Below, in pieces: positions 35,949 through 49,900 of a stretch of DNA of 64,000 bases (position 1 is its first letter; each line of letters opens with the position of its first letter). Both the position numbers and the translations under genes were made by a program. Below the pieces are notes generated by a model. The model was not told the DNA's origin, did not search any database, and saw nothing but the letters and a program-made list of their open reading frames with translations. Source of the DNA: Pelmatolapia mariae (taxonomy: Eukaryota > Chordata > Actinopteri > Cichliformes > Cichlidae). Location of the stretch: the NCBI RefSeq assembly GCF_036321145.2, contig NC_086231.1:3619001-3683000 (forward strand). Direction: 5' to 3'.

Positions 35949-38900
35949 TCAGAAGTTCGGCTGCCTTCGTTTTTTGGCCTCGATGGCGTCGAGGATGGGC
36001 TGCCTCTTGGCCTGGTAGCGCTGGCGGATCTCCTCGATCTCCTGCTCCATCTGAGGGTCCAGAGAGGAGAGCTTCAGCCGCAGCTCCTCCACCGACCACG
36101 TGCTTACCTAGAGGAGAAAACATTGAACTATGTTAAGTCTGCTGTTCTTATTCATCAGCATTGAGGACCTCGGGGTGTGTGAGAGGGAAAGTCAGGGCAC
36201 CTCACTAAGAACAAACATTTATTTTCCCTGAGTTTTCAGAGCGTTCACTTTCAGGCTCCTCTTATGTGGAACCAGCTCACAGTTTGGGTTCAGACTCCCT
36301 CCCTGCTCTCACCTCTCTGCTTTAAATTATAGTTCAGGCTTAATGAGGTCACACTGAGTTGGTCACATTTACAAATTTCAGAGAAAATTCTGAAACATTT
36401 CATTATAAATGCGGCCGATTCATTCTCATGAACTAAAAAACAAACAAAATAATCGATATTGCGTTACGAGAAAAAAAAAGTTTTCTGAATACTGAACGTT
36501 TGTCATGAGTGAACTCTCACGGTCAGCTACTACACACATAGTAGTCGTTCACCTTAAACAACACGTGTGCGTCACAACGACATTCGAAGCAGGATTTGAT
36601 GACTTGAGGGTCAAAGATCAACGCGGACACAGTCCATTAGTGGACATTGACAAAAACCTTTAGCGTACCCTCAAAGTACGTCACACATGACAGCAATAAC
36701 CAAAGTGTCTGATGAAAGTATCTATTTTAGTAGCTTTCAAAGGATAAATCTATTGACTTGTATTCAATCCCTCCTCTCTTGGTTGCCGGCCTCAGACAGG
36801 GACCTGGTGCCTGCTTTAGCTTTTCCCCGGGGGATTCCCCCTCTCAGCTTTTACCAGCAGCACAACGCTGTCAGGCTATTTATTACCCAGAATCAATAGA
36901 GCTAAAATAACACCGCCGTTCGAGTCCACTAGACAGATAACCGTGAACAAGGGAAGGTCCTACAACTGGACTCCAAAAAAGCGCTAAGGGCCAAAAGCTC
37001 ACATCAATATTTGCTGCTGATATGTCCAGTTTATTCAATATATTTACAGTTATCAATCATGCGTATTGCTTACAGGAAAAATCCAACTAAAGCATTTAAA
37101 AATGGGACAAGACCTTCTTTGATTTATGGACTCATTAATGAAGAAGTAAAATTAACCTAACAGAGCAACAAATATATTTATTATGTCAGAAGCATTCTAA
37201 CTTTTGGACAAGGCAGCTTAATTATTAAGCTAGCCAATAAATTATTAATCAGTTATTAAACTAGCCAATAAAAAAAATACTCAGTTATTAAATAAATGAT
37301 GAAGTGCATCAAAGCAGCAACGGGAGGTTTTAACTGGAATATTAAGATGTGAACTTTGGAGCTTTATTAGTCATTTTGCTGATCAGGAGGTTCAAACCCA
37401 AAGTTAAAGTGTGCTCCACCTAAACACAGACGCACATCATAACATCACAATCCTCAACACTGAAACCTGCTTCGACTCCAGCGGTCGGTGCGCTCGACTT
37501 CACAGCCGACTGAATTCATTCAAACTTCAACACAATTAAAACTTTGACGACTTCTTCAGTTAAACTAACAAAATTACCTGACACACTTTGACAGATTTGA
37601 CACAGCACACTCTTGACTTTGTTGTAAATTTCAATGCCGGGTTTAGGGAGGAGTCCCTCTTTAAGGATGTGGTCATTAAAATTAAAATATGAATTATCCA
37701 TAATATTGTTATGAGCGCATTCTTTTCAGCTGCAGCTGTGATGCATTATTTTGCTGAGCAAACAACTACAAAAAAAACGCTTTGGTTATGAAATATTTAG
37801 CACCTGAGCTAACTGCTTACAAACCGTCTGCTGTCTCGGCTTTTCCACAGCACGCTGCATAATTTGACCGAAAACACAGAGCCGCCCTCTAAAGGGAACG
37901 ACATCAAAGCACTCGGTGGCTGTACAAGAAGAATGGGGGTGGGCTTTCCCTCTCCCATCGTTCCCTCTCCACCTATCCTTATCAAACCAAAGGGTATTTA
38001 AGGCTGCTGTGTGTATCTGTAGTTTTCATATTTTGCTGTAGTGGTAAACCCACAGCTGAATTCTCCCTTTTCAGCTCATCTCAGCACTTTTCGTCTGCCA
38101 TTTTAATTCACTTTCATGCAGAAACAGTTCTGTGAGATCTCAGCAGCCAAACACGAGTTTGCAAAAACAGTGGAGCGTTCAGGAGCTGAAGAGCTAAAGG
38201 ATTTCACTGTAGTGTTGGCTCCAGATACAAAGCTGCTCATCTGTTCTGACATTGTTGCAGGTTGTTCTGCCAGCTCAGAGCTTTCTACAAGTGTGCGCAG
38301 ACCACAAACCGGGCTTTGCTTGTAGAAATGGATGTACCATCCACATCACAGGCAACAACGTACCAAGAACTAAAGATTCTATTTCAAACAAACTTCAGTG
38401 CAGCTTTAAGAGGAATCAGGCGCACCAACAGCACTATTCTCTCAACTGTTTCAAACTGTTCTAAGTAGGACAGGGTTATAGAGTATCCGGCTTGTTTATG
38501 TCCTGCTCAGGAGCAATCAGAAAGAGCACACTGCCTTAATCCAACAAAAGGCGACAGACATCAAGTGTTTCCTCACTTCCTCACTCTGGGACAGAATTTT
38601 GTTTGATTCACATCTAAATATGAAATAAACAATATGAAAAAGCAGCACAGCTGATTACTGGTAATAATGTAACTCAGTGTTTCAGTTCACCACAGAACTA
38701 ATGTAACAGTGTTACCAGATTACTTATTCTCAGTAAAGCATTATTTGCATGATTTTTTTAAGTAAGGATTAATATGCGTTACATTGAGTCATTACTTAAG
38801 AGAAGTAAACTATAGAAATGATCAGCTGTGTCAAAAACCTGTGGCAAATCCAGAAAACGAGCAGCACATCACAGGATGTTTTTCACTCCCTTTCTTTAAA

Positions 38901-41900
38901 GCTGTATTTACACTTAAACAGCAGCATTTCATGTGCTGGGTTCTCTAAATGGGGCTAATTATCACAATCATTAATTAAAGATTGGAAACTTTTGTAAAAA
39001 GACCCAAAACAAAACAGAACTTAGATATCTCCGTGGGATCCTGATATGGGATCTCACTGTTGGACAGAGTAAAATTCAAAGTAAAAGTTGTTCTGCTAGT
39101 TCATCAGGCCCTGCAGAAGCACCAGGCTCTAACTGCTCTAGGACAGCGGTCCCCAACCCCCGGGCCACGGACCGATACCAGTCCGTGAGTCTTTTGGTAC
39201 CGGGCCGCGAGAGTTGAGGCTCGGGTGTGAAATGTATGGTTTTCAGGGTTTTTATCGTTAACTCGGTTTCCCTGGGTCTTTTCCCGTGTTGTAGTTGTGT
39301 GTCTTATTTTGAAAGAAATATTGATGTGTTACCATAGCGACCAGAGAGCATTAAGGGGCAGAGAGGAGGATGTTACTCTCAATGTTGTTAGCGCATTTTA
39401 AGGAGGACGCTGCTAATAAAGTTACACAATTACACAGTGAATTTATGTTTATTTTTACATTTACAAAATACCAAATACCAGTTTTTGTCTTGGTTGTATC
39501 ATTTTATTTTGTTGTATTTATCCACGACACCTTAAAGGCCGCTCCGTGAAAATATTGTCTGACATTAAACTGGTCCGTGGTGCAAAAAAGGTTGAGGACC
39601 GCTGCTCTAGGGTTCTCTGAACCTCGATCACACAGAGGTCAAAAGTTGAGCCATAGACTCAGAGTAGCTAAAGAGAGCCTTCTGTTCATTAGCTGCTTTC
39701 ATTCCAGACATAAAGACTCAAACAGGAACCTCTGGAAACAAATCCATGTTCATTAAAGCAGTGGAGAACGTCTGATTTTCAGTTAAAGTACACAGATCTT
39801 TAACAATGAGCGCCTGCTGGCTCTGACTGTACTCAGACATTCAGACGTGTTCCCACCAAGTCTGTCTCCCTCTCGAACTATGAAACGCATGACGGCTCCC
39901 TGGAAGAGGTTTCTCCTTTATGCAAACTTTCCATACATTCACAAGCTACAGCTGGGGTACTCCTAGTGTTGGTGTAAGACACGGATAAATGGGAGGGTGG
40001 TGTCAAGAATGACTAAATTAAATGGGTTAACAATAACTGTTCCCAGTGCTGATCACCAGCAGGGTGTTTGAGGAAACTGCTAGTGGCTGAAGGTGGAGGA
40101 GGAGGAGGCGGGGGAAGGCGCAAAGTAGGGACAACCTACTGAAGAAGGAGATACAGAAGCCTGGTGTGACAGAGGATGAGGATGCTAGGGAAAGGTAATA
40201 AAGAAAAGTTGAAAGATAATGTCTGCTGAGATTATCAGATGAGTCACTAAAGCAGGGGTGGGGGAACTCCAGGCCTCAAGGGCCGGAGTCCTGAAGGTTT
40301 TAGGTATCACCCTGGGTCAGCACACACGAATCACATGATTAGTTCATTACTAGGCCTCTGGAGAGAACTTAGACTTCAGGACATGTTGAGGAGGTCCTTT
40401 AGCCATTTAAATCAGCGGACACCTCAAAAATCTGCAGGACACCGGCGCTTGAGGCCTGGAGTTCCCCCACCACTGCACTAAAGCCACCATCAGGAAAGCA
40501 AAACAAACTCCAGTGGTGTGTGTGTGTGTGTGTTGGCATGTCTCTTGAAGTTGTTTAACAGTTAAGTTTTGACAGATCATGTGACGGATGAGGGCTCATT
40601 AGACAGTGACTGGTTTGATTCTGCATCCGCTGACCGTCTGTCACGGTCTGTTAGACAAGAACATGGACTCCTTTACATCTGAAGAGGAGAGAGAGAGAGA
40701 GAGAGAGAGAATGGAAAAAGGCAGCAGGAGGGATGAAAAAAAGAAAACCAATAAGTGAAGAACAAAAATAGATGGGAAGGAAAACACAGAGAAAAAGAGA
40801 AAGCGCTGGGTGGTGCGCGGGGAAGGTTGTTCTACGTCGGCTTCTCATGAATAATGCAGGTTAGTGCTTTCCTCCATATGTTCTTGTGCTGCATTGTCAC
40901 ACTACTAAGGAGGTTTGAGCTAAAACCACAGCTCAAATGGTAAATATTAATGCAGGACAGCTATATATAGACCTTAAAATCCTATACAACATAATGACAC
41001 ACCTTAAAATAAAGGTGAAAGGCGATTTATGCAAACACTTGTGCCCTGTACAATAGGGATACTATTAGCAAAGGTCTACGGAGACGACAGTGAAACAGCA
41101 ACCCTGCGTGGGAAAAAAATAAAGCTTGAAAAGATTTTAAAAAGCACATGTATAAATCACAAACTGCTGGAGTTTTCAACGAGCCTACATGACTGTCCCG
41201 GGTAAGAGCATTAAAAAAACATCTGATAGCAAAATACAAAAATAGAAAAGCAGACATATCTAAAATTAAACACAGTCAGCATGCGGCTGTCAACAAGCTG
41301 TCTCAATGTATTAGAGATCCAAAAAGAAATTAGCTTTTTATCCTCACATTTGCAAGTCTAATGGAACAATAAATCCCCCCGAGTGGGATTGGAGTCTTCG
41401 AGTAAAGCCTACTTGATTTTCCCCTAAACGCTGCAGAAACGCACACAGATACTGTTGAGCTTTTACTTCTGCTGCCATCAGGTCGTCTCTGTACACACAG
41501 AGGTTCAGTGATAATTGTCAGTATGTTCATGCACCGCAGACACAGAAATACTCAGATACTCTGTGCTACAAAACACAAGAAAAGTTCAACTGTGAAAGTG
41601 TCAGTATTAGTAAAACCTGCGTTTACCACCATCTGTGCTGTTATAGTTATAATAAAACTAAACTGAAAAGTCTTTAAAAAATAATTTAGCTCACTAAAAT
41701 ACAAATATTACACTTTGAATAAACAGTATTGTGTAATAAGAAAACTAACTGAAACAAAACAAACAAATCAATCTGCTCCTCTGCTATCAACTTAAAATCC
41801 TACGTTGCCTCGGTCTCGCTCACATTCACTCATTTCCACTGCTTGTATCCACACTCTGTTTCATTTGGTCACCACCTGCTGCTCGTGGTCATACAGGTAT

Positions 41901-42386
41901 AATGTGTAATGAGGGCAGCACCTCATTACCAACCCAGAGTGAGCTCTCCACCTTTAAACTGGCTGATGATAACAACCACATTTAAAACAATGCAAACCAC
42001 AAAGAGCAAAACTACCCTAGAAACTAACTGGACCTTCCATATGTCCAGTTATGAGCCAGCTGCTCTACATTTCCTTTAAATGTACAGGTCCCATTCCTCA
42101 GTGTTTTGGGGAGCATTTCAGCTCAACGCAGTCTTTGATCAAACAGTGTAGACAGGAAGCATCTGTCATGTACTTCCTCTTGTCTATAAATGCATGCTGC
42201 TTATATTCCTGCGTGTTCGAGTGCAGATGTAAATGTTTAAGCCAACTCGTCTCCCTCGAACACACAATCCAAAACTTTTTGAAGTCACTGTGAGACGATC
42301 TTCTTACTGAACGTGTGCCTGACAAGTATTAAACCTGACAGCATGTAGGCGTCACAGCAAAGAGCGATACACCTCTCTGTGATGAT

Positions 42387-42421
<35 letters not shown>

Positions 42422-45400
42422 CTTCCCTCTTTCCTACATCGAACAGTTACAATATTAAAGATCCAGGAGAACAAGAGCGAAAATCAGGGTCAACCAGCGG
42501 GGAGCCGTCACTGTCTGTTAGTGTACTTCAACTTCAAATGCACAGTTGCACACATATAAGTGCATTCAACACACACACTTGAAAATTATGAAGTCATACA
42601 TGCGTATATTCAGCAGAACACACGTCTTTGTTCTTTTACGGCTCAAACAGCCGCTGTGGAATTCAGCGTTGTACATAATTCAAGCAAAGCTTCACCACTG
42701 CTAATAAATTCTGCAAAATACAATTTTGCTTTATTGTTTTGTTTGTTTCTTTTTAATAATCTCAGCTTTTAGGATTCGGTGCCTACCTGCAGTATTTATT
42801 TATTGTTTTGCTTTCTGCTGATGCGTCATCTGAACAGCTAAAGGTGAAACGGCAGCTGGGTGATCAGGTAAGAGAAACCACCTCGTAGTTAAAGGTCACA
42901 TATTTAATATTTAATTCCAGCAGCAGGAGCAACCACGCGTCCAGCATAAATGTCTCTGAGCGAGACAAACAACCTCTGCTTTTTCGTTAACATGATTTCA
43001 TCTGAGGCATCAGGCTCTGAAAAGTGAAGCAACTCAGAAGCTAAAATAAACTAAATTTTAACCATTTATAGAGCTTTGAATTTAAATTCGTTAACCTAAG
43101 ACCCGAACTCTTCCATGGCATGCATTTTTAATTTCTCTTTGCTTTTTGGGCTGATTGTTTTTACATTCATCAGGTCCCAAAGAATTACCTGATTTTATTT
43201 TTTTTTACCTGATTTTTGTTTCTGAGAAAAATGAGAGCCACATATGAGGACATTCGTTTTAAATTTCGATAGAAGAGTAGCAGTATAATGTCCTCGTAAG
43301 TGGAAATCAGGCCCTTGGAGAGCAAAATTTAGTATTTTGGTCTAGACAACCCAAAATGTGATGTCCACATATTTGGACATCACATTCTGACATCACTTAT
43401 TGTTTATTAGACATCTCCACAGGTTGATCTGAAGACAGCAGACATATTCTGAAAGGTTCTAAGGAGCATTCAGCCCGATCCATGTTGTGATCAACCTGCG
43501 TCCTCCTGCCCTTTCTCTATGGTTTAATCTGAGTTCTGATTAGCTGCAGAGGCTCACCTGCATGCATATAAAGCCAAAGGAGAAGGTGCAGTTGGGTTAG
43601 CTCCATCTCCTCCATCAGCTTTGGTAGTTTCTTATTTATTTTGTTCATTAATAATAAGTTTAGAGTTACTGGCAGCTGGTTCACCGTCTTCATCTCCATT
43701 ACTCGTGTTGGGGCTTTTTAGAGCAACCTGACTGCAGACGGCGCCACCGCTCTTAAATACACACACAGTATTTGTACAGGTAATATTTACCCTCGCCCAT
43801 TAGATTTATGGTTTGAGTGTTTTCTTACTTTTAAACCTGTCTGACTTTTCCTCGTATTTAATCAGTATTTCACTTAGATACCAGGAACATTCCCAAAATG
43901 AAGACCTCTACTTTTTATTGAAAAAGAAGCAGCTGGTGGGGATCATAACCCTGTGCTGCGTTCATGGTGCCATTTTAAATAGTTCTTGTCACCTCAGTGC
44001 ATGTACTGATGTGAATTCAGTATACTGTAACATCTACAGGTCTTCAGTGCGCCAGGTAACGGCTTCACAGAAAAGTGTAACAGTGTGTGCCACGTTTCCA
44101 GCTCACCACTTCAAGATCTCCTTCTCCGGGCAGTTTGCGGTTATCGGCGTTGTTTTGTCCTTTTCCTCCTCCGTCATTATGAATGTTCGCCTCCTTCTCC
44201 TTCTGCTCGAAGTACTCCAGGAAGGACGGCTTGACAGGCTTGACAGGCTGCATGGTCTCATCTCGCCCTGTAAAACAAACAGCAAGTCCAACATTTACTT
44301 TACTGCAGATGAGTCTTAGACTGTCAGAGGGACACACACAGACTCCATAATGGACTGAAATCTCGACGTAGCTTCAGAGACACCACACTGAAACACATCA
44401 GCAGGACTGCTGAGACCTTTGCTGCTGTTCTTGCACTGGGATGACGGGTTTGTTGGAATCGAGTGTTGTTGAATTAAATATTTCTTGGAAAAAGTAAAGT
44501 GGGGCTCTGTGAGTTCAAACATGGGAAACGCTGTGGTTTTACATCAGTGTTTTAGTGAACTGCAGCAACACTGGCAGCTGTTAAGATATTGGCGAAATAT
44601 TTCTGTGAATGTAATTTACATGTACTCCCCTTTACAGACTGCATTCATTCATTTTTCCTCCTTATTTAGAAGCTTTGTAAAAGGAGAAGATCCTGCTACA
44701 GTCAGTCACATCAGAAATGGAGATATGAGAGCTTTACTGCGTGCTGACAAAGTGCATAATAATTCAAACTAAAGCAGAGGATTTCCTCTTGATGTTTTTT
44801 TATGCACTAAACTTCTTTCTTTTTGCACTTAGTTTAAAACAATCATTCACTTTACATCAAACTCGTTTTCCTTGTAACTCAGTTTTTCTGGTGATTTAAG
44901 TAAAACCTTTATGAATGCAAATCAGGATCTGTTCCCAGCAAAAAAGGATTAATTGTAACTCAAATTCCAGGATACAATCCCCAGGATACCTCCATTACAC
45001 CTCCATACCTATAGCTCCACTGCAGAAATGTATTTATCCAGAGCTTTAGTCAAACACTGAACCAAAAACTGGGTGCGCAAACAAATGTCAGCAAGCATCT
45101 GCCCTGCTCAAAGATCCCTGAGTGGATCCATCACCCACAGTCACAGGTTACTGCACTCCAGCCTCAGCATGAACGTGGAGGCATAAAGAGGATTTTCCTT
45201 CAGGGATCAATGAAGTGTTCCATTATTAAGGCAGCAATAAGCAGGGAACAAGATTATCATAATATATGTGCATTAAAGTGATACCAGTAAGTGACTTGCT
45301 CAGGTACTGATGGCTTTACGGCTTTTAAAACTCTGTCAGTGGAAAAAAGACGGCAGAGGCTTTAATGTAACACTATTGAACCGGATAGAGAGAGGAGAGC

Positions 45401-46939
45401 ACCTCCAGATCTTAATGCATGTTACAGGAAGTGCACGGCATGTGATGGAGCCCATTAAAAAAAGCCAATCACTCAGATGAAATATTTTAAGACTTGCTAA
45501 CGAGTGCTAAATTAATAATAAATGGTCGGGAAAGCAAATATTAGGGTTTGGAAACTGGATGTTAGGAAAAGGCAAACAAACAACACCCACGGTTGTGTGT
45601 CTGTGTTTTGGAGCGAAGTTTAGAGGTATTTTAGATTTTAGATTTGCCTCAAGTGTTGATTAGCATCTTGTTTCTTTCAAAGCTAGAACTGTCTCACTGA
45701 CATGTCAACAACAACAACGACGACAAAACCCAAAAACAAACAAAAAACAATAGCAGCTGTCTATTGTTGACAATATATATCAAATATATCAAAGTATAAA
45801 ACCCAGACAAATGTGACAGTAAACAGAACAACAGCAGGATCTTAAGAAATACTTCAGGTGATAGCAGGAAACACTTTAACCACTTAAGCCCACACATCAT
45901 GCTTTGATGCCTTTTTCTTTTGTCTTTGGTGCTCAATAAAGATTTTCTTCAAAACTATATTTAAATTTTAGATTACTTCAGTGTAGACTTTTTTAAAAGA
46001 CCTCATCATTTCTATTGCTGTAATGAAAACAGGATGTTAGCTTGTCATTTTAACGAACCTAACAAAACCTGCCCTGGAGACCAGGATGTAGATAATGAGT
46101 AATATTGCTGAATGTTGTTATATTTACATTGACCAGTTGGAAAATTCGCCCAACCTAAGTAATTATATATTATACACAATGTGTTTTACCTGTGTGCTTT
46201 TGAGTGCACGTGTATGGAAAAGTCAGCAGCTACATGGACAATTCCAGAGAGGAGTTAGTGACACACTTTCTGGTTCACTGAATAAAAATGTCCACACTGT
46301 CAATTTTACCCAAGCGAGAGGAAATCAGCGAGTTCATGAGTGTCGTTGAGCGTTTGATTCATGGCTTTAATAAGCTCTTGCGGTCTTACAGAGCCCAGAA
46401 TTTACACACCTACATTATGCACAGATCGCAGTGTGATCAGATAGCACCGCTCTGCTGTGATAACAGTGATCGTTTCTACTAATAATTCTCTACTTTTTAA
46501 AAACGCTCCATCAGGTTGACCCTTAAAAAGCTCTTTATGTAAGAAGTTATTCACAGATTTATAACAGCGTTTGACTTACTGAGCCTTCCCTTTTAGACCG
46601 CGCTGGAAACTCTGATGTCATAGTAGGAGGACATTAGAGCTGGTTAGTGTGTGTGTGCGCGCTCACTTAAATAAATTTATGGACAACATTTTTTTATTTA
46701 TTTATTTTTAAATGGGCAAGTAATAACTGGGATACGCCGACTGTGACTCAGGCTTGTTTAATGCTGTAATGGCTGAAGAAATGTGTTGATTTTTAACCAG
46801 GTGGTTGTGCAGCTTTACGTCACACGGGCTAAAGGTGTTACTGATGTCAGGCTAAGACTTTATTTCCTCATATTAATTATCTAAAGTGATTCAAATCTGT
46901 TGTTTACTCCCTTTACTGTTTAGGGTCAGACCGATACAG

Positions 46940-46983
<44 letters not shown>

Positions 46984-49900
46984 GCACACGCACACACACT
47001 TATTTACTCATTTTTCTGGGTGCAGACCAAATATTACTATAATACATGAAATGTGTCTGCATGACTCCTGACTGTCCAGCAACCAAACTACAGCAGGTGC
47101 ACAGCTACACTGCAGGCCTCAGAAGGTTCTCATCTATATGACATATGATATATCATCACATTGCCTTACACCCCACCTAGCAATGGGCTAAAATGATTGT
47201 TTTTAGCAAATAAACATATTTCATTTCTAACTTCTTTTTTTTTTTTCCCCCCCAATGTGAATAAGTATATGCCAATTATTACACCAACAGAGAAAGCAGG
47301 ACTGTAGCACGGGCATGTATTAGTACTTCTAAATCAATACAGTCACAACATGTTGTAAGATTGTGTAGATTACTTTAAGAGGTAAGTATAGATTTCTATG
47401 AAAACTGTTACCAGAGATGCGGTTTTCCAGTGTAGACGTGATAAACTTGTTGGTTTTCATCCATTTTCAGAATTTTTTGAAAGGACTCTAAAAAAAAAAA
47501 ACTGTGACTCATTCTCTTAATGTTCTCAAGAAAATATCAGTAAAGGTGTCAGTTTCTGATCTGGGTGAGATATGTAAGCTCTTATTGCATTTATTTCCAA
47601 GCGCGTCTGCCTCCTTATAACTCAAATGCAACAATGAAGAGGGGAAAAACTTGTTTTTGTCAGAAACAGAAAGGCATCCGGCGATTACCTCCACTCAGAG
47701 TGTTTTGCTTTCTTCGTAATGGTGACTAATGGCTAACATCTCATCAATAATCTCACTTGGGGCTCCACAGTTTGTTTTCATTCAAGCACAAAATCAATTT
47801 AAAGTCTAGTGTCCCCCTAAAAAGAATTAATGAATGTTTCTTCTTCATTTGTGCTGCCGGGTGCCTTCTCTCCCAGATGAAGTTGCCAAGGGCACACACA
47901 AAGTCATTGTTTAAGAAAACTAACCACAGCTACCGACAGCTACCCGTGGGCATGTTGGGAAAAAAACCTCTCCTGATAAGGAATTTTTCAGCATAATGCA
48001 GTTCCTCTGAGACCTTTATTCACCTGAGCTGCAGAATGCAACAGGTCTGTATTTAAAACGAGAAATGATATTAACATTGAATCTTCACACAGTTGTTCTA
48101 ATTTCCACGAGTGAAGTCTCAGTCTGTTCAAAACCAGCCAGCACTGCACTCGTGGTGTCACAGTTTCACTAAAGTAACATGAAAGTAAACGAAGCTTCAG
48201 TGAGCCAACTCTAAACAAAGAGGAACAAACACAAAATTAACTACTAATGTTGGCTAACATCGATTAGCTTCCTCCAAACCCAGGTGTTCAACATAAATCC
48301 AAAGCTCTATGCGTGAGTGGACAGAAGGCTTTTATTGTGATACATTGTCAGGCATGCAGCTGGATGTAGTGAGGGGGGGCAGTCTTTATTTATAGACTTT
48401 TACTTCACTCTATCTCCCACTGGGTTTAAATCTGGGACTCTCGGCCATTTGACCTTAGAACTGAAGAAGCTTCTCGGATGAGAGGTGAAACGTCTTCAAG
48501 CAACTTAAAGAAGTCCAGACACTTTTCTTTGCAAACTCCTTTGACTACGATGACCTGGATGACTGAGAACCTTCACAGACATACTTCACTCTTGGTTTTC
48601 TATTTGAGAAAACACTTTAATCAGATGACAAAAGGTTAGACCCATAAAAATCAATGAGCTATTGTTACTTTGATCCTAGTTTGTTATCTGGTGCTTGGCA
48701 TCTCCTGTTTGGTAACTTGAGGAATTATCTGACTGGACAAAGACTTTTTCCAGCTGTGCACCACATTCCTGTAAATGGACATGCTGCTTGTAATGCCATG
48801 TGGGAGGGAGTATGTTACAAAGCATTCTTTATGTTTTAGACCTTTACTGTTTAGGACACGTTGGTCCAACTAGTGGACAATCTCAGCTCTTATTCTGAAA
48901 GTTCAGTCGCTGCTGTAAAGCTACACCTTCCTGTCAGGTGTTTCCATACCACCTGGCTCACTGGCTGGCCACTCTTATATAACTTATGGTAATATGTCTC
49001 ATTTACAAGGTGACGGGGTGAGAAATGCCTCTGCAATTACTAAAAGATGACGATCTTTCTTGTAAGCAAGCAAAAAAATTATTCCGTGTTAGGAAAAGTC
49101 TGTTTTCCCAAACTTCTTCAACTTATTTGTCAGTTATGTAATTTCGTTCACTCAACTTAGACTTAAAACAGCAAACTCCCGAAAAACCACAAAGACATAA
49201 TGAGGGTAAGTGTTAGACTGCAAGTATTTAAATGTGAGGTTTTCAAACATGATTTTTCACTTTCAAAACTGCAGCCGGAGACGAGAAAAACAAAAATCAA
49301 ACCAAACACTTGATCTGTGGTCCATCTTTTATGCAGCTGTCCATGTTTGAATGTTTTATAACATCCATTACCCTTACACTTTAACTAAACCACTTTTTTG
49401 AGGAGATACACCTAACCTGACCCACACTGTGATCCACATCCAACTTCTGTGCAACACAGCCTTTTAAATGAGTGAGAAAAATATCAATAATTGATAAAAC
49501 TGATGACGACGCTGGCAGCAAATGAGGAAAACAAGAAGATTTACTTTAACTATCCCATATTTGGAAAATAATTTTGTTAACAGTTGAAACAACAGTAAAA
49601 TATAAAGTTTATGCATAATGAAAGTAATATAAAGAGTCAAATGTAGAGATAAAAGTTAATGAAGTCTTTTATTTGATCTTTCTCAGCCTGCAAGTAAATA
49701 TTCTATTTTTCTCTCATATTTGTTTGATCAGCAGATATGGGAAACTTATAAAGAGAGCTGAGCGACACAGCAAAAGTCATGACTGGCTTTGTGAGTAATT
49801 AATTTGACCAGCGCCGCCGCACCCAGACTCCACACGCCCATCACCTTTAATGAAAAGATTCTTGTGACATTTAGATCTTCCATTTATTTTCTACTTTCTG

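Larger units (their letters stand above)
36108..44106 (-). other. stk4 last intron (8.0 kb)
   Basis: Phase-0 intron between the linker exon and the SARAH exon. It contains two hAT elements (39144-39604, 40253-40475) and microsatellites at 40515-40533 (GT), 40687-40710 (GA) and 42389-42419 (GT). Bases about 36595-36965 have a higher GC content and distinct texture (GCTTTTCCCCGGGGGATTCC) that may be another repeat, which I cannot name. No nested gene is seen. Confidence 0.6.

Noticed and set aside
35821..36123. Longer - strand frame overlapping the SARAH exon
   Set aside because: It is in another frame from the conserved SARAH sequence, which has a clean acceptor and stop.
46886..47071. His/Thr-repeat protein
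   Set aside because: It is a translation of the (CA)n microsatellite.
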